A stretch of DNA of 33,920 nucleotides from Pelargonium nanum (lineage: Eukaryota; Streptophyta; Magnoliopsida; Geraniales; Geraniaceae): the NCBI GenBank assembly GCA_036897485.1, contig JAYMTF010000555.1:1-33920 (forward strand), written 5' to 3'. Each line of letters starts with the position of its first letter. Positions within the stretch are counted from its first letter, which is position 1. The translations under genes were made by a program, and so were the position numbers. The notes under the pieces were generated by a model that was given only the letters and a program-made list of their open reading frames with translations, was not told the DNA's origin and did no database searches. Shown one piece after another: positions 33,109 through 33,920 of this stretch.

Positions 33109-33920
33109 AAGCTCACACATTCTGCAATCATGTGGTGTTTAAGTCGTCAAGACACGCATGCGCAATTAGTTCGCTGTGTTGTGAAACGTTCAACGCACAT
33201 TTAATAACATAATTGTAAATTAATCTTAATTATAACATGTCAAACGTGTTTGTTTTATCGTGCAAAATATGTTGGGTCGTGTGTATGTCAACACGATCCA
33301 TGTAGTTTTTGAGTTAAAAGTGACGTGTTTGTATTAGATCGTAACACACAATTAACTTTCAACACAACACGACACACATACAAATTATCAGCCTAATCAC
33401 ATGTGTGACTAGTTGGCCTCAACCGCTTAAATCTTCTTTTGTCTATATCCATTTTCTAACTTGACTCGTTGCCCAATTGTAGACAAAATTCTAAAGGTGG
33501 AACCAAAAAAAATCTAAACTAGTGGGTCGATTTTTATTATACTCTTGTTCTTATTTCGTGGGTCATTTCCTTTATTTTTTCCAAATTAAAGTTCCTTTTT
33601 TGCATAATTCTAAATAGAACTGTTGTACCAGAAGTATAAAACTACAAATCTTATGGTTTACAATTTATTCAGTTTAATTATTGTGTCATAACTCAATTTT
33701 CGATAAAGAAACGCAAAATATTGATTGCTATTCAAATCAACGTATATATTGTTAACCTTTAAAAAAAACATATATATTGTTAAACTTGGTGAGGTAGCAT
33801 TAGAAGTTGTCACATCATCAAACTTATCAATTTGAAGCATTCTCATGCAATGTCTTTTCAGTTTTCGACGGTTACATAAAAATAATCTATTAGCTAATAA
33901 TAATAACTATTAGCATTAAC
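33109..33920. other. AT-rich flank with possible old repeat
   Basis: Sequence at about 33170-33390 is rich in gtgtcgtgttg-like and reverse-complement cacaacacgaca motifs, suggesting a decayed inverted-repeat element, but no edges can be set. The minus-strand frame 33658-33846 is unsupported. Confidence 0.3.

Overview
This window is nuclear DNA from a flowering plant, most likely a eudicot. The coding sequences are interrupted by GT-AG introns, intergenic DNA is AT-rich, several proteins begin with chloroplast-transit-like leaders, and the families present (plant AMT1, non-specific phospholipase C, AtPH1-type PH protein, AIRP2-type RING ligase, plastid-type cis-prenyltransferase) are plant families. 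I cannot name the species. I see no prokaryotic operons, CRISPR arrays or phage.

Nine protein-coding genes look complete, and I re-derived their exon structures from splice sites and reading-frame continuity. In order: (1) ribosomal stalk protein P0 on the minus strand (441-2834, 5 exons, 319 aa); (2) anthranilate synthase alpha on the plus strand (5844-10226, 11 exons, 599 aa); (3) a WrbA/FQR1-like NAD(P)H:quinone oxidoreductase on plus (coding 11928-13040, 4 coding exons, 203 aa, probable 5'-UTR intron); (4) an AtPH1-like PH-domain protein on plus (14086-14517, intronless, 143 aa); (5) a plastid-type CBM20 starch-binding protein on plus (16307-17482, 4 exons, 303 aa); (6) phospholipase C NPC1 on plus (18476-21600, 3 exons, 535 aa); (7) an intronless AMT1 ammonium transporter on plus (22499-23884, 461 aa); (8) an AIRP2-like C3HC4 RING E3 ligase on minus (24602-26780, 5 exons, 242 aa); (9) a plastid-type cis-prenyltransferase on minus (29536-32176, 3 exons, 322 aa).

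The genes are unrelated housekeeping, metabolic and signalling loci rather than a pathway cluster. Their order recalls Arabidopsis neighbourhoods (ASA2 beside PH1; a cPT/RING/quinone-reductase group), which suggests an old conserved block.

The space between genes and some introns holds small mobile elements with readable boundaries. These are a tRNA-type SINE with a perfect 18-bp target-site duplication, a 5'-truncated sister copy and a third decayed copy; a dead 5'-truncated L1-type LINE end with a 13-bp duplication; two hAT-like MITEs, one just upstream of the ammonium transporter; a Stowaway-like MITE in an NPC1 intron; and a MITE-like element with a duplicated left end in a cis-prenyltransferase intron. 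The most novel-looking signal is a 3' stem-loop shared by the two better SINE copies, with a compensatory base-pair change. No dramatic new biological system is evident.
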